From contig JACRMH010000029.1 of NCBI GenBank assembly GCA_016219545.1, positions 1 through 48,307 of the forward strand: a stretch of DNA of 48,307 nt, in the 5' to 3' direction. The notes beneath the pieces are model-generated. The model did no database searches and had not been told where the DNA came from. It worked only from the letters and a program-made list of their open reading frames with translations. Made by a program: the position numbers and the translations under genes. This document shows positions 41,734-48,307 of the stretch, in pieces. Position 1 is the stretch's first letter. Each line of letters opens with the position of its first letter. The DNA comes from Chloroflexota bacterium (lineage in GTDB: Bacteria; Chloroflexota; Anaerolineae; Anaerolineales; Villigracilaceae).

Positions 41734-42151
41734 CTGGATTGATTGAGCAGGCTCCCCGTCTGGTTTGAAGCGGGGATATATGTCAAAGTTCGTGACAGAA
41801 AAAGGTCACGTTCGGCACTGGGGTGGGGGCGAAGTCAAATCATTCTTAATTTTTTTAGTACACATAAATATTGACTTCCCAGATTAACTCTCCGGCTTTG
41901 GGCAGGAGAGAGAGCGTGCGCGAATGTCCAGTCATTTTCAAGAAAAGCCGAGAGCGGCAGAAATTTCTTAAGGAATCCCTAAGGATTTTCTGAATTATAC
42001 ATGGAATTTAACGATTTGATAACAGAACTTTTTCATTGCAGACGGGTATTAGCTATCAGGAAAGTCGTGACAAATGGAACTAGGTGAATTGGGTAAGTCG
42101 TGACATAATTCTGCAACTTTTCATATTTCTGTCAGTTTCAATGGAGGCTCT
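41734..42151. other. Gene-free region between recX and the malic enzyme gene
   Basis: With the recX hairpin this is 468 bases without an open frame of interest. It holds a CCCCG/CGGGG inverted pair near 41750-41776, a CTCTCC/GGAGAG pair near 41887-41914, a T-rich stretch and direct copies of AAGTCGTGACA (see separate entry). Part of it is probably the promoter and leader of the malic enzyme gene; I cannot identify a known riboswitch or RNA. Confidence 0.5.
42062..42105. promoter_or_regulatory. Two direct copies of AAGTCGTGACA upstream of the malic enzyme gene
   Basis: AAGTCGTGACA at 42062-42072 and 42095-42105 repeats exactly 33 bases apart, close to three helical turns. A looser third copy (AAGTTCGTGACA) lies near 41787. 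Position and spacing fit a regulator binding the same DNA face, but the factor is unknown. Confidence 0.45.
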
Positions 42152-44416
42152 ATGGCTAAGATTACACGTGAAGATGCACTTGAATATCATCATCTAAAGG
42201 GTAAACCCGGCAAGATCGCAGTTGTGCCCACCAAGCCAATGGATACACAGAGAGATTTGGGGTTGGCGTACACGCCCGGCGTGGCGGAACCAGTGCTGGA
42301 GATCGAAAAGAATCCAGATGACGCTTACGAATACACATCCAAGGGGAATTTGGTGGCAGTAGTTTCCAATGGCACGGCCATTTTAGGGTTGGGTGACCGC
42401 GGTGCGCTGGCCAGCAAACCTGTTATGGAAGGTAAAGGGGTGTTATTTAAGAAATTTGCAGATATTGATGTATTTGACATCGAAGTGGATTCGCACGACC
42501 CTGATGAGATCATCAATGTTGTCAGGGCGATCTCGCCTACCTTTGGCGGGATCAATCTCGAGGACATTAAAGCCCCCGAGTGTTTCTACATCGAAGAAGA
42601 ATTGAAGAAGATGCTGAACATCCCCGTCTTCCATGACGACCAGCACGGCACGGCCATCATCTCGGCTGCGGGTCTGGCAAATGCATTGGAGATCGTGGGC
42701 AAGCGGCACGATGAGATCACCATCGTCATTTCAGGCGCAGGTGCGGCTGCAATCTCCTGTGCGGAACTGGCGATCAAGTGGGGTGTAAGACGCGAGAACA
42801 TCATGCTCGTGGATACGAAGGGCGTTGTGTACAAAGGACGCGGCGTGGGCATGAACAAATACAAGGATCGCCTTGCGATCGATGATAATGGCCGCCGCAC
42901 ACTTTCCGATGCAGTTAAAGATGCGGATGTATTCTACGGTCTGTCCGTTGCGAATGTGCTGACCCCGGAAATGACCAAGACCATGGCTGTGGACCCGATC
43001 ATCTTCGCGATGGCGAATCCAGACCCGGAGATCAGGCCTGAACTGGCGAAAGCAGCGCGCAAGGATGTGATCATTGCGACCGGCCGCTCCGATTATGCCA
43101 ATCAAGTCAATAACGTCTTGGGCTTCCCGTTCATTTTCCGCGGCGCATTGGATGTCCGCGCGAAGCAGATCAATGATGATATGAAGTTTGCGGCTTCCAA
43201 GGCATTAGCCGCACTTGCAAAGGAAGATGTGCCGGACTCGGTCATTCGCGCCTACGGCGGCGAGCCGATCAAATTCGGACGAGAGTACATCATTCCCAAA
43301 CCATTTGATCCGCGTGTTCTTTTGTGGGAAGCTCCCGCTGTGGCTGAGATGGCGATGAAGACCGGCATGGCGCGCAAGCCGATCGATATCAATGAATACC
43401 GTGAACAGCTTGCATACCGTCAGGGCAAGGGCGAGCAGATCCGTTACTTCTTCCAGAACCATGCCCGCGCCTCGGAAGGCAAGAAGCGCGTGGTGTTTGC
43501 AGAAGGCGAAGAGCAGAAGATCATCCGTGCGGCACAGCAGGTCAAAGAGGAAGGTATTGCTACACCCGTCTTGGTCGGCCGCACTGACGTGATCGAAGAG
43601 CAGCTCGCGATTCTAGGCAGTGAATTCAAGCCCGAAATCGTTGACCCCAACAAGTTCTTTAAACTGGAAGCGTATGCCAAATCGTTCTATGATCTGCGCC
43701 AGCGCAAGGGCATTACCTTGCGCGATGCGAAGAAGGCTGTGCGCGAGCCTAATTTGCTTGGCTCGATGATGGTCAAGATGGGCGATGCGGATGCGTTCGT
43801 TTCCGGTCTGACCTATGACTATCCCGAAGTGATCCGCCCCGCTTTGCAAGTCCATCACACTGCCAAAGGTGTGACGCGCGCGGCTGGTGTATACATCATG
43901 ATCGTTGACGATAAGGTTTACCTCTTCACCGATGCGACGGTAAACATTGATCCCACTGCTGAAGACCTGGCGGAAATCGCCTGCCTCGCGGCTGAATATG
44001 CAAAGAAGATCGAAATTGAACCCAGGGTTGCCTTCCTGTCATTCTCGAACTTTGGTTCAACGCCGCATCCTCTTTCGGATAAGGTTCGCAAGGCTGTGCA
44101 GATCGTCAAAGCCCGCTGCCCAGACATGATCGTGGACGGCGAAATGCAGGCCGATACCGCTGTTGTTGCCGAACTGGTCGAAGAGCGCCATCCGTTCAGC
44201 GCGGTCAAGGATGCGAATGTGCTGGTGTTCCCCTCGCTTGAGTCTGCGAATATTGCCTACAAATTGATGGCCAGACTTGGCAACGCCAAGGCCATTGGAC
44301 CCATCCTTCTCGGAGTCGGCGCGCCTATCCATGTTCTGCAAACCGGTGATGATGTGAATGCCATCGTGCAGATCGCGGCAGTGGCCGTGATGGATGCCAT
44401 GGGGCGTGGAAAGTAA
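42152..44416 (+). CDS. maeB: NADP-type malic enzyme fused to phosphotransacetylase-like domain (MaeB)
   Basis: 754 residues, the full length of MaeB-type enzymes. Residues 1-165 are the malic N-terminal domain ([41 protein letters not shown]), residues about 166-400 the NAD(P)-binding domain ([27 protein letters not shown]) and about 430-754 a phosphotransacetylase-like domain ([47 protein letters not shown]). It converts malate to pyruvate and CO2; the PTA part usually is a regulatory acetyl-CoA sensor rather than an active transferase. GGAGG lies 6 bases before the ATG. A strong terminator follows. It is monocistronic. Confidence 0.93.
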   Translation: MAKITREDALEYHHLKGKPGKIAVVPTKPMDTQRDLGLAYTPGVAEPVLEIEKNPDDAYEYTSKGNLVAVVSNGTAILGLGDRGALASKPVMEGKGVLFKKFADIDVFDIEVDSHDPDEIINVVRAISPTFGGINLEDIKAPECFYIEEELKKMLNIPVFHDDQHGTAIISAAGLANALEIVGKRHDEITIVISGAGAAAISCAELAIKWGVRRENIMLVDTKGVVYKGRGVGMNKYKDRLAIDDNGRRTLSDAVKDADVFYGLSVANVLTPEMTKTMAVDPIIFAMANPDPEIRPELAKAARKDVIIATGRSDYANQVNNVLGFPFIFRGALDVRAKQINDDMKFAASKALAALAKEDVPDSVIRAYGGEPIKFGREYIIPKPFDPRVLLWEAPAVAEMAMKTGMARKPIDINEYREQLAYRQGKGEQIRYFFQNHARASEGKKRVVFAEGEEQKIIRAAQQVKEEGIATPVLVGRTDVIEEQLAILGSEFKPEIVDPNKFFKLEAYAKSFYDLRQRKGITLRDAKKAVREPNLLGSMMVKMGDADAFVSGLTYDYPEVIRPALQVHHTAKGVTRAAGVYIMIVDDKVYLFTDATVNIDPTAEDLAEIACLAAEYAKKIEIEPRVAFLSFSNFGSTPHPLSDKVRKAVQIVKARCPDMIVDGEMQADTAVVAELVEERHPFSAVKDANVLVFPSLESANIAYKLMARLGNAKAIGPILLGVGAPIHVLQTGDDVNAIVQIAAVAVMDAMGRGK

Positions 44417-44449
44417 ATCAGTAAACAGTAATCAGTGATCGGTAAGAGA

Positions 44450-44488
44450 AAGCGACCTTGAGTTTTATTCTCAAGGTCGCTTTTTTGT
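44450..44488 (+). terminator. Terminator of the malic enzyme gene
   Basis: AAGCGACCTTGAG (44450-44462) pairs perfectly with CTCAAGGTCGCTT (44470-44482) around TTTTATT, followed by a T-run. It lies 33 bases after the stop. Confidence 0.9.
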
Positions 44489-44494
44489 TAAGTG

Positions 44495-44500
44495 TATAAT
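44495..44500 (+). promoter_or_regulatory. Candidate -10 box for the MFS gene
   Basis: A consensus TATAAT 26 bases before the ATG at 44527, directly after the previous gene's terminator. A matching -35 would fall within the terminator stem and is poor. Confidence 0.4.
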
Positions 44501-44526
44501 CTCGCATCATTCAATAAGGAATTGCC

Positions 44527-45771
44527 ATGAAAAACCTTGAATCCATTGCGCGCAAAATAACGACCATTCTCTTTGCACAACAATCCCTTGCTTCTGCGGG
44601 GTTTATCGCCGCCGCTACGCTTAACTCAATCGTGGGGAAGGAACTTAGCGGACATTCCGATTGGGCCGGTGTGCCTTCGGCTGTCTATCTTTTGGCGGGC
44701 GCGTTTGCCGCCTTTATGTGGGGATATGTTTATGATGCCATTGGCCGCCGCAACGGATTGTCTGCCGGGTTGATCATCGGCGCTGTTGGTTCAGGTGTTG
44801 CCTTTTATGCCATTGCGATTCATTCCTTTCCCGTTTTTCTGGGCGGCATGATCTTGATGGGCATTGCCAATGCGGCCGTTCAACTGGGTCGCTTTGCGGC
44901 GGCGGAAGTGAACCGCCCTGAACATCGCGGACGTGCGATCTCGAATGTAGTCATTGGCGGAACAGTTGGTTCGGTCATCGGTCCTTTTGTAGCAGGTCCT
45001 GCCGGCGCGCTTATCAAACCTTTTGCCGGGGATGAACTCGCAGGTGCTTATCTGGTCAGCCTGATCTTGTTCGTGGTTGCGGCAGGGGTTGTGTTCATTG
45101 GGCTGCGCCCCGACCCGCGCGAGATCGGTAAAGAGGTGGCAGAAAAATTCCCCGAAGCAGTAACAGGCTCGGGCGAAGCGAGAAGCGCGCTTGTGATCCT
45201 CCGTCAGCCTGCGGCCATGGTCGCTGTTATCAGCATGGTATTGGGCCAAATGGTGATGGTGCTGGTGATGGTCATAACCTCTTTGCACATGCGCGATCAT
45301 AATCACATGCTGGGCGATATTTCAATCGTGATCTCTGCGCATACGGTCGGCATGTACGCCTTCTCAATTATTTCCGGCCGCCTTGCGGATAGGTGGGGGC
45401 GCGGACAGGTGATCATTGTCGGCTCGGCTACGCTTGTGCTCGCATGTGTCGCGGCGACGATCTCTCCTGATGTTCTGCCGCTAGGCGTTGCTTTATTCCT
45501 GCTCGGGCTTGGTTGGAATTTTTGTTACGTGGGCGGCTCCACTTTGCTCGCCGATCAACTGTCTCCGTTGGAGCGTTCACGCACGCAGGGTCTCAGCGAC
45601 TTGCTGATCGGATTCGCATCCGCCATTGGAAGTTTGGGAAGTGGATTTATCTTCGCTGCATTGGGATACAACATGATGGCGTTCATCAGCGCTGCATTTG
45701 CGGTCATTCCGTTGATCCTCGCTTCTTTCTGGACCTTGAAGCGGATGCAAAGACCCCAGGCATTTTCTTAA
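44527..45771 (+). CDS. Major facilitator superfamily transporter
   Basis: 414 residues with about 12 helices. MFS motif A appears in both halves: after helix 2 as YVYDAIGRRNGLSAG and at mid-protein as GRLADRWGRGQVIIVGSA. Other segments include GMILMGIANAAVQLGRFAAA and LLGLGWNFCYVGGSTLLAD. The latter half and the acidic loop PREIGKEVAEKFPEA separate the two bundles. The substrate is unknown; nothing around it identifies one. AAGGA lies 7 bases before the ATG. Confidence 0.88.
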   Translation: MKNLESIARKITTILFAQQSLASAGFIAAATLNSIVGKELSGHSDWAGVPSAVYLLAGAFAAFMWGYVYDAIGRRNGLSAGLIIGAVGSGVAFYAIAIHSFPVFLGGMILMGIANAAVQLGRFAAAEVNRPEHRGRAISNVVIGGTVGSVIGPFVAGPAGALIKPFAGDELAGAYLVSLILFVVAAGVVFIGLRPDPREIGKEVAEKFPEAVTGSGEARSALVILRQPAAMVAVISMVLGQMVMVLVMVITSLHMRDHNHMLGDISIVISAHTVGMYAFSIISGRLADRWGRGQVIIVGSATLVLACVAATISPDVLPLGVALFLLGLGWNFCYVGGSTLLADQLSPLERSRTQGLSDLLIGFASAIGSLGSGFIFAALGYNMMAFISAAFAVIPLILASFWTLKRMQRPQAFS

Positions 45772-45774
45772 GAA

Positions 45775-45805
45775 TTGCAGGTGAGAATAAGTCGTGGATT
45801 ATAAT
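45775..45805 (+). promoter_or_regulatory. Candidate promoter of the DUF3597-like gene
   Basis: TTGCAG at 45775-45780 and TATAAT at 45800-45805 with a 19-base gap, 70 bases before the ATG at 45876. The gap is longer than ideal. Confidence 0.4.
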
Positions 45806-45875
45806 AAAATCGAATAAAGGCATGAACGATAATTGCCTTGTCGTATTTCATTCAACCCATAGAAAAGGATTTGCC

Positions 45876-46346
45876 ATGAGTATCTTTAGTTCCATCCTCC
45901 AAAAGCTTGGTCTTAAAAAGAAGGAAGAACCGGCTTCCCCATCCGCCGCGCCTGTAGTCACTGCCCCCAAGGCTTCCGTTGCGCCTGCACCCAAGCCTGC
46001 CGCTCCTGCTGCAAAGGCTTCCACACCTGCTGCCAAATCGGCCGAGCCCACCTTTACTCCCACGGCCAACTTCCGTCCTAACGCGATCTCGGAAGTGGAT
46101 GTAGTTGCCCACCTTGAGAAACTTGCCGCGGGATCACCCGGACTTGATTGGAAAGTTTCCATTGTAGATCTGATGAAACTTCTGGGGCTGGATAGCAGCC
46201 TTGCAGCGCGCAAGGAACTGGCCACCGAACTTGGCTGCCCAGCCGATGCCATGGCTGACTCTGCCAGGATGAACGTCTGGCTTCACAAGACCGTGTTGAA
46301 GAAGGTTGCTGAGAACGGCGGAAACATTCCGCAGTCTCTTCTGTAA
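45876..46346 (+). CDS. DUF3597-domain protein
   Basis: 156 residues from the ATG at 45876 with AAGGA upstream; the frame is open much further upstream but that part overlaps the MFS gene in another frame. N-terminus SIFSSILQKLGLKKK, then a Pro/Ala/Lys linker (about 18-65, rich in PAAPA and PAPKPA), then the DUF3597 core: ISEVDVVAHLEKLAA, LDWKVSIVDLMKLLGLDSSL, AARKELATELG, MNVWLHKTVLKKVAENGG. The family resembles small LysM-free helical proteins of unknown function. It ends before a bidirectional terminator. Confidence 0.85.
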   Translation: MSIFSSILQKLGLKKKEEPASPSAAPVVTAPKASVAPAPKPAAPAAKASTPAAKSAEPTFTPTANFRPNAISEVDVVAHLEKLAAGSPGLDWKVSIVDLMKLLGLDSSLAARKELATELGCPADAMADSARMNVWLHKTVLKKVAENGGNIPQSLL

Positions 46347-46360
46347 AAAAAAGAAGAATA

Positions 46361-46394
46361 AAAAACTGGCAACTCGAAAGTTGCCAGTTTTTTG
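46361..46394. terminator. Bidirectional terminator between convergent genes
   Basis: AAAACTGGCAACT pairs with AGTTGCCAGTTTT around CGAA, a very stable tetraloop hairpin with a T-run on the plus side and an A-run that gives a T-run on the minus side. Confidence 0.88.
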
Positions 46395-46419
46395 TTCTCT
46401 CAATTCAATCTTTTATGTT

Positions 46420-47088
46420 TTAACTTTTGTTGGCCTTCGGGGCACTTGCAGGCTTTACTGCCGCAGGTTTATTCATCAGGCTTGTGGCGCCTTTGCCAAC
46501 CAGGGAAAAGGCAAAACCCAAACTCTTGGCGGCTGTCGCTTCATCAAGGCCGGTCTTCTTTGAAAGTTCCTTGACCATGCCGCTATTGCGCAACAAGGCT
46601 GGGTCAATTTTGCCTGACCCTATTTGCTGAAGCAGGGTGTCCAGGTTAAATGAATTCGAGTCGCGCCCTGAGGTTGGATGATGGGAAAGTAATTTATGGG
46701 CGACGAAGGAAACCACGATCATTGCGATCTCGGGGGAGATGTTGGCTTTCTTGGCAAGCGGTGCAATATAGGGTTTGAGTAATCCCATCATTGGATCGTT
46801 TGCTCCAGTACCTTGCCCGCCCATGACAGATTCCAACATGCCCATCATGCCGCTCAACCCTCCAGCTGGTTGTTGACCCGCTCCCTGTGGCTGCTGTGAC
46901 GCGCCCATTAACCCGCCGATCAGTCCCGTTACATCGCCAAGGTCTACCCCGTCAGATAGATTTACGCCGCCTTGTGATTGTCCGCCAAGCAGTCCGCCGA
47001 TCAGGTTTGTCATCTGGTCTGTGCTTTGAGAGGAGTCTCCTTGCTGGCGTGAATCTACGAGCGTTCTGAGAATATCTTCCATGGACAT
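46420..47088 (-). CDS. DUF937-like Gly/Gln-rich protein
   Basis: 222 residues from the ATG at 47086-47088, chosen for the AAAGGAG about 9 bases upstream. The first half is rich in Gly, Gln and Met with repeated LIGGLLGG/LIGGLMGA motifs, then GMMGMLESVMGGQGTG. The second half is helical: LAKKANISPEIAMIVVSFVA, FNLDTLLQQIGSGKIDP, VKELSKKTGLDEATAAKSLG, resembling DUF937/YidB-type proteins. No enzyme motif is seen. No signal peptide. Function unknown. It lies downstream of the zinc ribbon gene but with a terminator between. Confidence 0.75.
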   Translation of the reverse strand: MSMEDILRTLVDSRQQGDSSQSTDQMTNLIGGLLGGQSQGGVNLSDGVDLGDVTGLIGGLMGASQQPQGAGQQPAGGLSGMMGMLESVMGGQGTGANDPMMGLLKPYIAPLAKKANISPEIAMIVVSFVAHKLLSHHPTSGRDSNSFNLDTLLQQIGSGKIDPALLRNSGMVKELSKKTGLDEATAAKSLGFAFSLVGKGATSLMNKPAAVKPASAPKANKS

Positions 47089-47112
47089 GATGTTTTCTCC
47101 TTTTGTTTTAGT

Positions 47113-47148
47113 AAAAAAACACGGAGTAGTTTTACTCCGTGTTTTTTG
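47113..47148 (-). terminator. Terminator of the zinc ribbon gene
   Basis: AAAACACGGAGTA and TACTCCGTGTTTT form a stem around GTTT with a T-run on the minus strand, 10 bases after the stop of the gene at 47158. Confidence 0.88.
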
Positions 47149-47157
47149 CAATTAAGT

Positions 47158-47460
47158 CTATTCCGAACTTTTGCTTTTTTCGGTGGAAGCAGGTTTAGAT
47201 TCAGCCGAGGAATTTTCCTTCGCTTCGCTTTTCTTTTCTTCCTTGTCGGCTTTTCTGGAGCTTGATGTATCTCCCGAAGGCGACTTGTGATCTGTAGCGT
47301 AAAAGCCCGAACCTTTAAAGATGATCTTGGTCGGTGTGATGACCTTCTTGAGAGCCTTCTTGCGGCACTCAGGACAGGTCTTTAATGGATTGTCTGTGAA
47401 GGATTGGTGGCGTTCGAATTGGATACCACAAGCTTCACAACGATAAGTATAGACTGGCAT
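47158..47460 (-). CDS. FmdB-family zinc ribbon protein
   Basis: 100 residues from the ATG at 47458-47460 with AAGGAG upstream. It begins PVYTYRCEACGIQFERHQSF, with CxxC at 9/12 positions and a second pair in KTCPECRKKALKKV, followed by FKGSGFYATDHK, which is the FmdB-type signature. The last ~40 residues are a Ser/Lys/Glu-rich tail. The family is often annotated as a putative regulator, but its role is unknown; it likely binds zinc. A good minus-strand promoter lies about 30 bases upstream. Confidence 0.9.
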   Translation of the reverse strand: MPVYTYRCEACGIQFERHQSFTDNPLKTCPECRKKALKKVITPTKIIFKGSGFYATDHKSPSGDTSSSRKADKEEKKSEAKENSSAESKPASTEKSKSSE

Positions 47461-47497
47461 TTTTTCTCCTTGCATTTCTTTCGGAACAACGCTTGAG

Positions 47498-47526
47498 ATT
47501 ATAGCGTGATTGACAGGGCGGGACAA
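47498..47526 (-). promoter_or_regulatory. Promoter of the zinc ribbon gene
   Basis: On the minus strand TTGTCC (47521-47526) and TATAAT (47498-47503) are spaced 17 bases apart. The expected transcript start is near 47491, giving a leader of about 30 bases to the ATG at 47460. Confidence 0.65.
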
Positions 47527-47530
47527 GCCT

Positions 47531-47560
47531 TTGATGCGCCATGTTATAATTTTCTAATAT
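47531..47560 (+). promoter_or_regulatory. Candidate promoter of the SelW-like/trpS transcript
   Basis: TTGATG (47531-47536) and TAATAT (47555-47560) lie 18 bases apart; a TATAAT at 47545-47550 is an alternative -10 without a good -35. It is divergent from the zinc ribbon promoter. Confidence 0.35.
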
Positions 47561-47573
47561 AAGAGATTATATG

Positions 47574-47657
47574 TTATTGCGAGGGCGATAGCCCGAAGCA
47601 ATCCCCAACATGGTCTTGAGATTGCTTCGTCGCAGAGAGCAAAAACGCTCCTGGCAA
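47574..47657. repeat. Intergenic repeat of the TTGCGAGG...GAAGCAATC type
   Basis: CGAAGCAATC (47594-47603) is matched inverted by GATTGCTTCG (47620-47629), and the outer ends (TTATTGCGAGG and CCTGGCAATGA) are near-inverted. It lies in the 5' leader of the SelW-like gene. Same family as the elements at 14453 and 20035. Confidence 0.65.
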
Positions 47658-47678
47658 TGACGAAAAGCGGAGAATATC

Positions 47679-48014
47679 ATGCTCAAAATAGAGATCACCT
47701 ACTGCGCGGTTTGACATTACACCAATCGGGCCGTGAGCTTGATGGATGAATTACTCAAAGGGTATGAGCACATGATCGAATCGGTGGCGTTAATTCCCTC
47801 GGACGGGGGCAGGTTCGACCGGGCCGTGAGCCTGATGGATGAATTGCTGAAAGGATACGAGCACGTGATCGAATCGGTGGCGTTAATTCCCTCGGACGGG
47901 GGCAGGTTCGAGGTCAGTGTGAACGGGCAGTTGATCTACTCGAAATTACAGACGAAACGTCACGCAGAAGCGGGCGAAGTCGTCAATATGATTCATAAAA
48001 TGGTTGAAGGATAA
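47679..48014 (+). CDS. SelW/Rdx-family selenoprotein, in-frame TGA read as selenocysteine
   Basis: 112 codons from the ATG at 47679 (GGAG 6 bases upstream) to TAA. The start MLKIEITYCAV is followed by TGA at 47712-47714 and then HYTNRAVSLMDELLKGYEH, so the redox motif reads C-A-V-U, exactly the CxxU of selenoprotein W; bacterial Rdx proteins mostly have CxxC there. The remaining family pattern is present: IESVALIPSDGGRFEVSVNG, then QLIYSKLQTKRHAEAGEV. A hairpin after the TGA fits bacterial SECIS rules. The middle 31 residues are tandemly duplicated, making the protein about 111 residues rather than 80. It probably is a small thioredoxin-fold redox protein. Alternatives are a nonsense mutation of a Cys codon or a sequencing error. 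Conventional gene callers would report only 47733-48014 from a GTG. trpS starts 3 bases after the stop. Confidence 0.75.
47722..47745 (+). promoter_or_regulatory. Candidate bacterial SECIS hairpin
   Basis: CCAATCGGGC pairs with GCTTGATGG (nine pairs, two of them G-U, one bulged A) around the loop CGTGA. The loop begins 18 bases after the TGA and has G as its second base, meeting the usual bacterial SECIS requirements (small loop, early G, 16-37 bases from the UGA). It lies within the coding sequence, as bacterial elements do. Confidence 0.55.
47727..47912 (+). repeat. 93-bp in-frame tandem duplication
   Basis: Unit 1 is 47727-47819 and unit 2 is 47820-47912. Apart from the final base they differ at six positions, all in the first ~50 bases and mostly synonymous (one Met/Val); the following ~42 bases are identical. 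The last codon is GAC in unit 1 and GAG in unit 2. Confidence 0.92.
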
Positions 48015-48017
48015 AGA

Positions 48018-48307
48018 ATGGCAAAAAAAGGCAGAGTATTTTCGGGCGCGCGCCCAACAGGTCGTCAGCATCTCGGTAATTATTTGGGCGCGATTAAAAA
48101 TTATGTTGCGATGCAGGATGATTATGAATGTATCTACTGCATCGTGGATGTCCATGCGCTGACCACGGTCGAGACCACGCAGGAGCTGAAACAAAATACG
48201 CTGGAGATGGCGCTCGATTGGCTCGCGGCGGGGATTCGCCCTGAGGAATCCATCGTCTTCGTTCAGTCGCATGTGCCGCAGGTGATGGAGTTGCACACCT
48301 ATCTTTC
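48018..48307 (+). CDS. trpS: Tryptophanyl-tRNA synthetase, N-terminal part (runs off right edge)
   Basis: The first 96 residues of a class I aminoacyl-tRNA synthetase: MAKKGRVFSGARPTGRQHLG with the HIGH-type signature PTGxxHLGN, then NYLGAIKNYVAMQDDYECIY, IVDVHALTT and the start of the Rossmann fold (SIVFVQSHVPQVMELHTYL). The PTG-HLGN form is specific to the Trp/Tyr group, and the spacing fits TrpS. The KMSKS motif lies beyond the window. It follows the SelW-like gene by 3 bases, probably in the same transcript. Confidence 0.93.
   Translation, partial: MAKKGRVFSGARPTGRQHLGNYLGAIKNYVAMQDDYECIYCIVDVHALTTVETTQELKQNTLEMALDWLAAGIRPEESIVFVQSHVPQVMELHTYL

Noticed and set aside
41734..42151. Riboswitch or small RNA before the malic enzyme gene
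   Set aside because: Only short inverted pairs are visible and none matches a riboswitch core I know.
42152..44416. Malic enzyme/phosphotransacetylase fusion as something new
   Set aside because: This is the normal architecture of MaeB-type enzymes.
45513..45875. Long open frame upstream of the DUF3597-like gene
   Set aside because: It overlaps the MFS gene in another frame and has no protein-like character; a good ribosome binding site and family start lie at 45876.
47733..47735. GTG as the start of the SelW-like protein
   Set aside because: It would remove the conserved first strand and the redox cysteine, and has no ribosome binding site, while the ATG at 47679 has one.

Overview
The window looks like a chromosomal segment of a mesophilic Chloroflexota bacterium, most likely Anaerolineae. 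This is inferred from the very GAF-rich histidine kinases, the compact shikimate cluster with a fused AroK-AroB, the MaeB-type malic enzyme fused to a phosphotransacetylase domain, and the many short palindromic and simple-sequence repeats between and inside genes. No rRNA, tRNA or CRISPR array was seen.

Layout. 1-142: end of a probable IS element running off the left edge. 164-961: a lipoprotein with a ConA-like fold on the minus strand. 1256-6309: a plus-strand envelope/sugar block (glycosyltransferase-like protein, small EamA/EmrE-like membrane protein, Gfo/Idh/MocA oxidoreductase, large membrane protein). 6352-11805: shikimate-to-chorismate genes aroA, aroE, aroC, aroKB and aroQ, which give every step after DAHP synthase. 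11811-18702: an SLC13-type transporter, a carboxylesterase, an MFS transporter, a metallo-hydrolase, an SPFH/Band 7 protein and a conserved protein of unknown role, separated by repeat elements.

18748-39468 is the striking part: about 21 kb of sensory genes on the minus strand. Transcription order is a 4-TM/3xGAF histidine kinase, an OmpR-type regulator, (a RAYT transposase gene flanked by two REP palindromes, opposite strand), a REC-REC-GAF-PAS kinase, three large membrane sensors with GAF domains but no kinase, a soluble multi-GAF kinase, a threonine-synthase-like PLP enzyme fused to a receiver domain, two CheY-like regulators and a double GNAT acetyltransferase. The kinase, the PLP-REC fusion, the two regulators and the GNAT gene are nearly contiguous, which suggests phosphorelay control of an amino-acid-type enzyme.

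39492-48307: rny and recX (overlapping), a 468-bp leader region, the malic enzyme/PTA fusion, an MFS transporter, DUF3597-like and DUF937-like proteins, an FmdB-type zinc ribbon protein, a SelW/Rdx-family gene with an in-frame TGA at the second position of its CxxU motif, and the start of trpS. The SelW-like gene has a good ribosome binding site, a hairpin after the TGA that fits bacterial SECIS rules, and a 93-bp internal tandem duplication. It and the PLP-REC fusion are the strongest candidates for new biology here.
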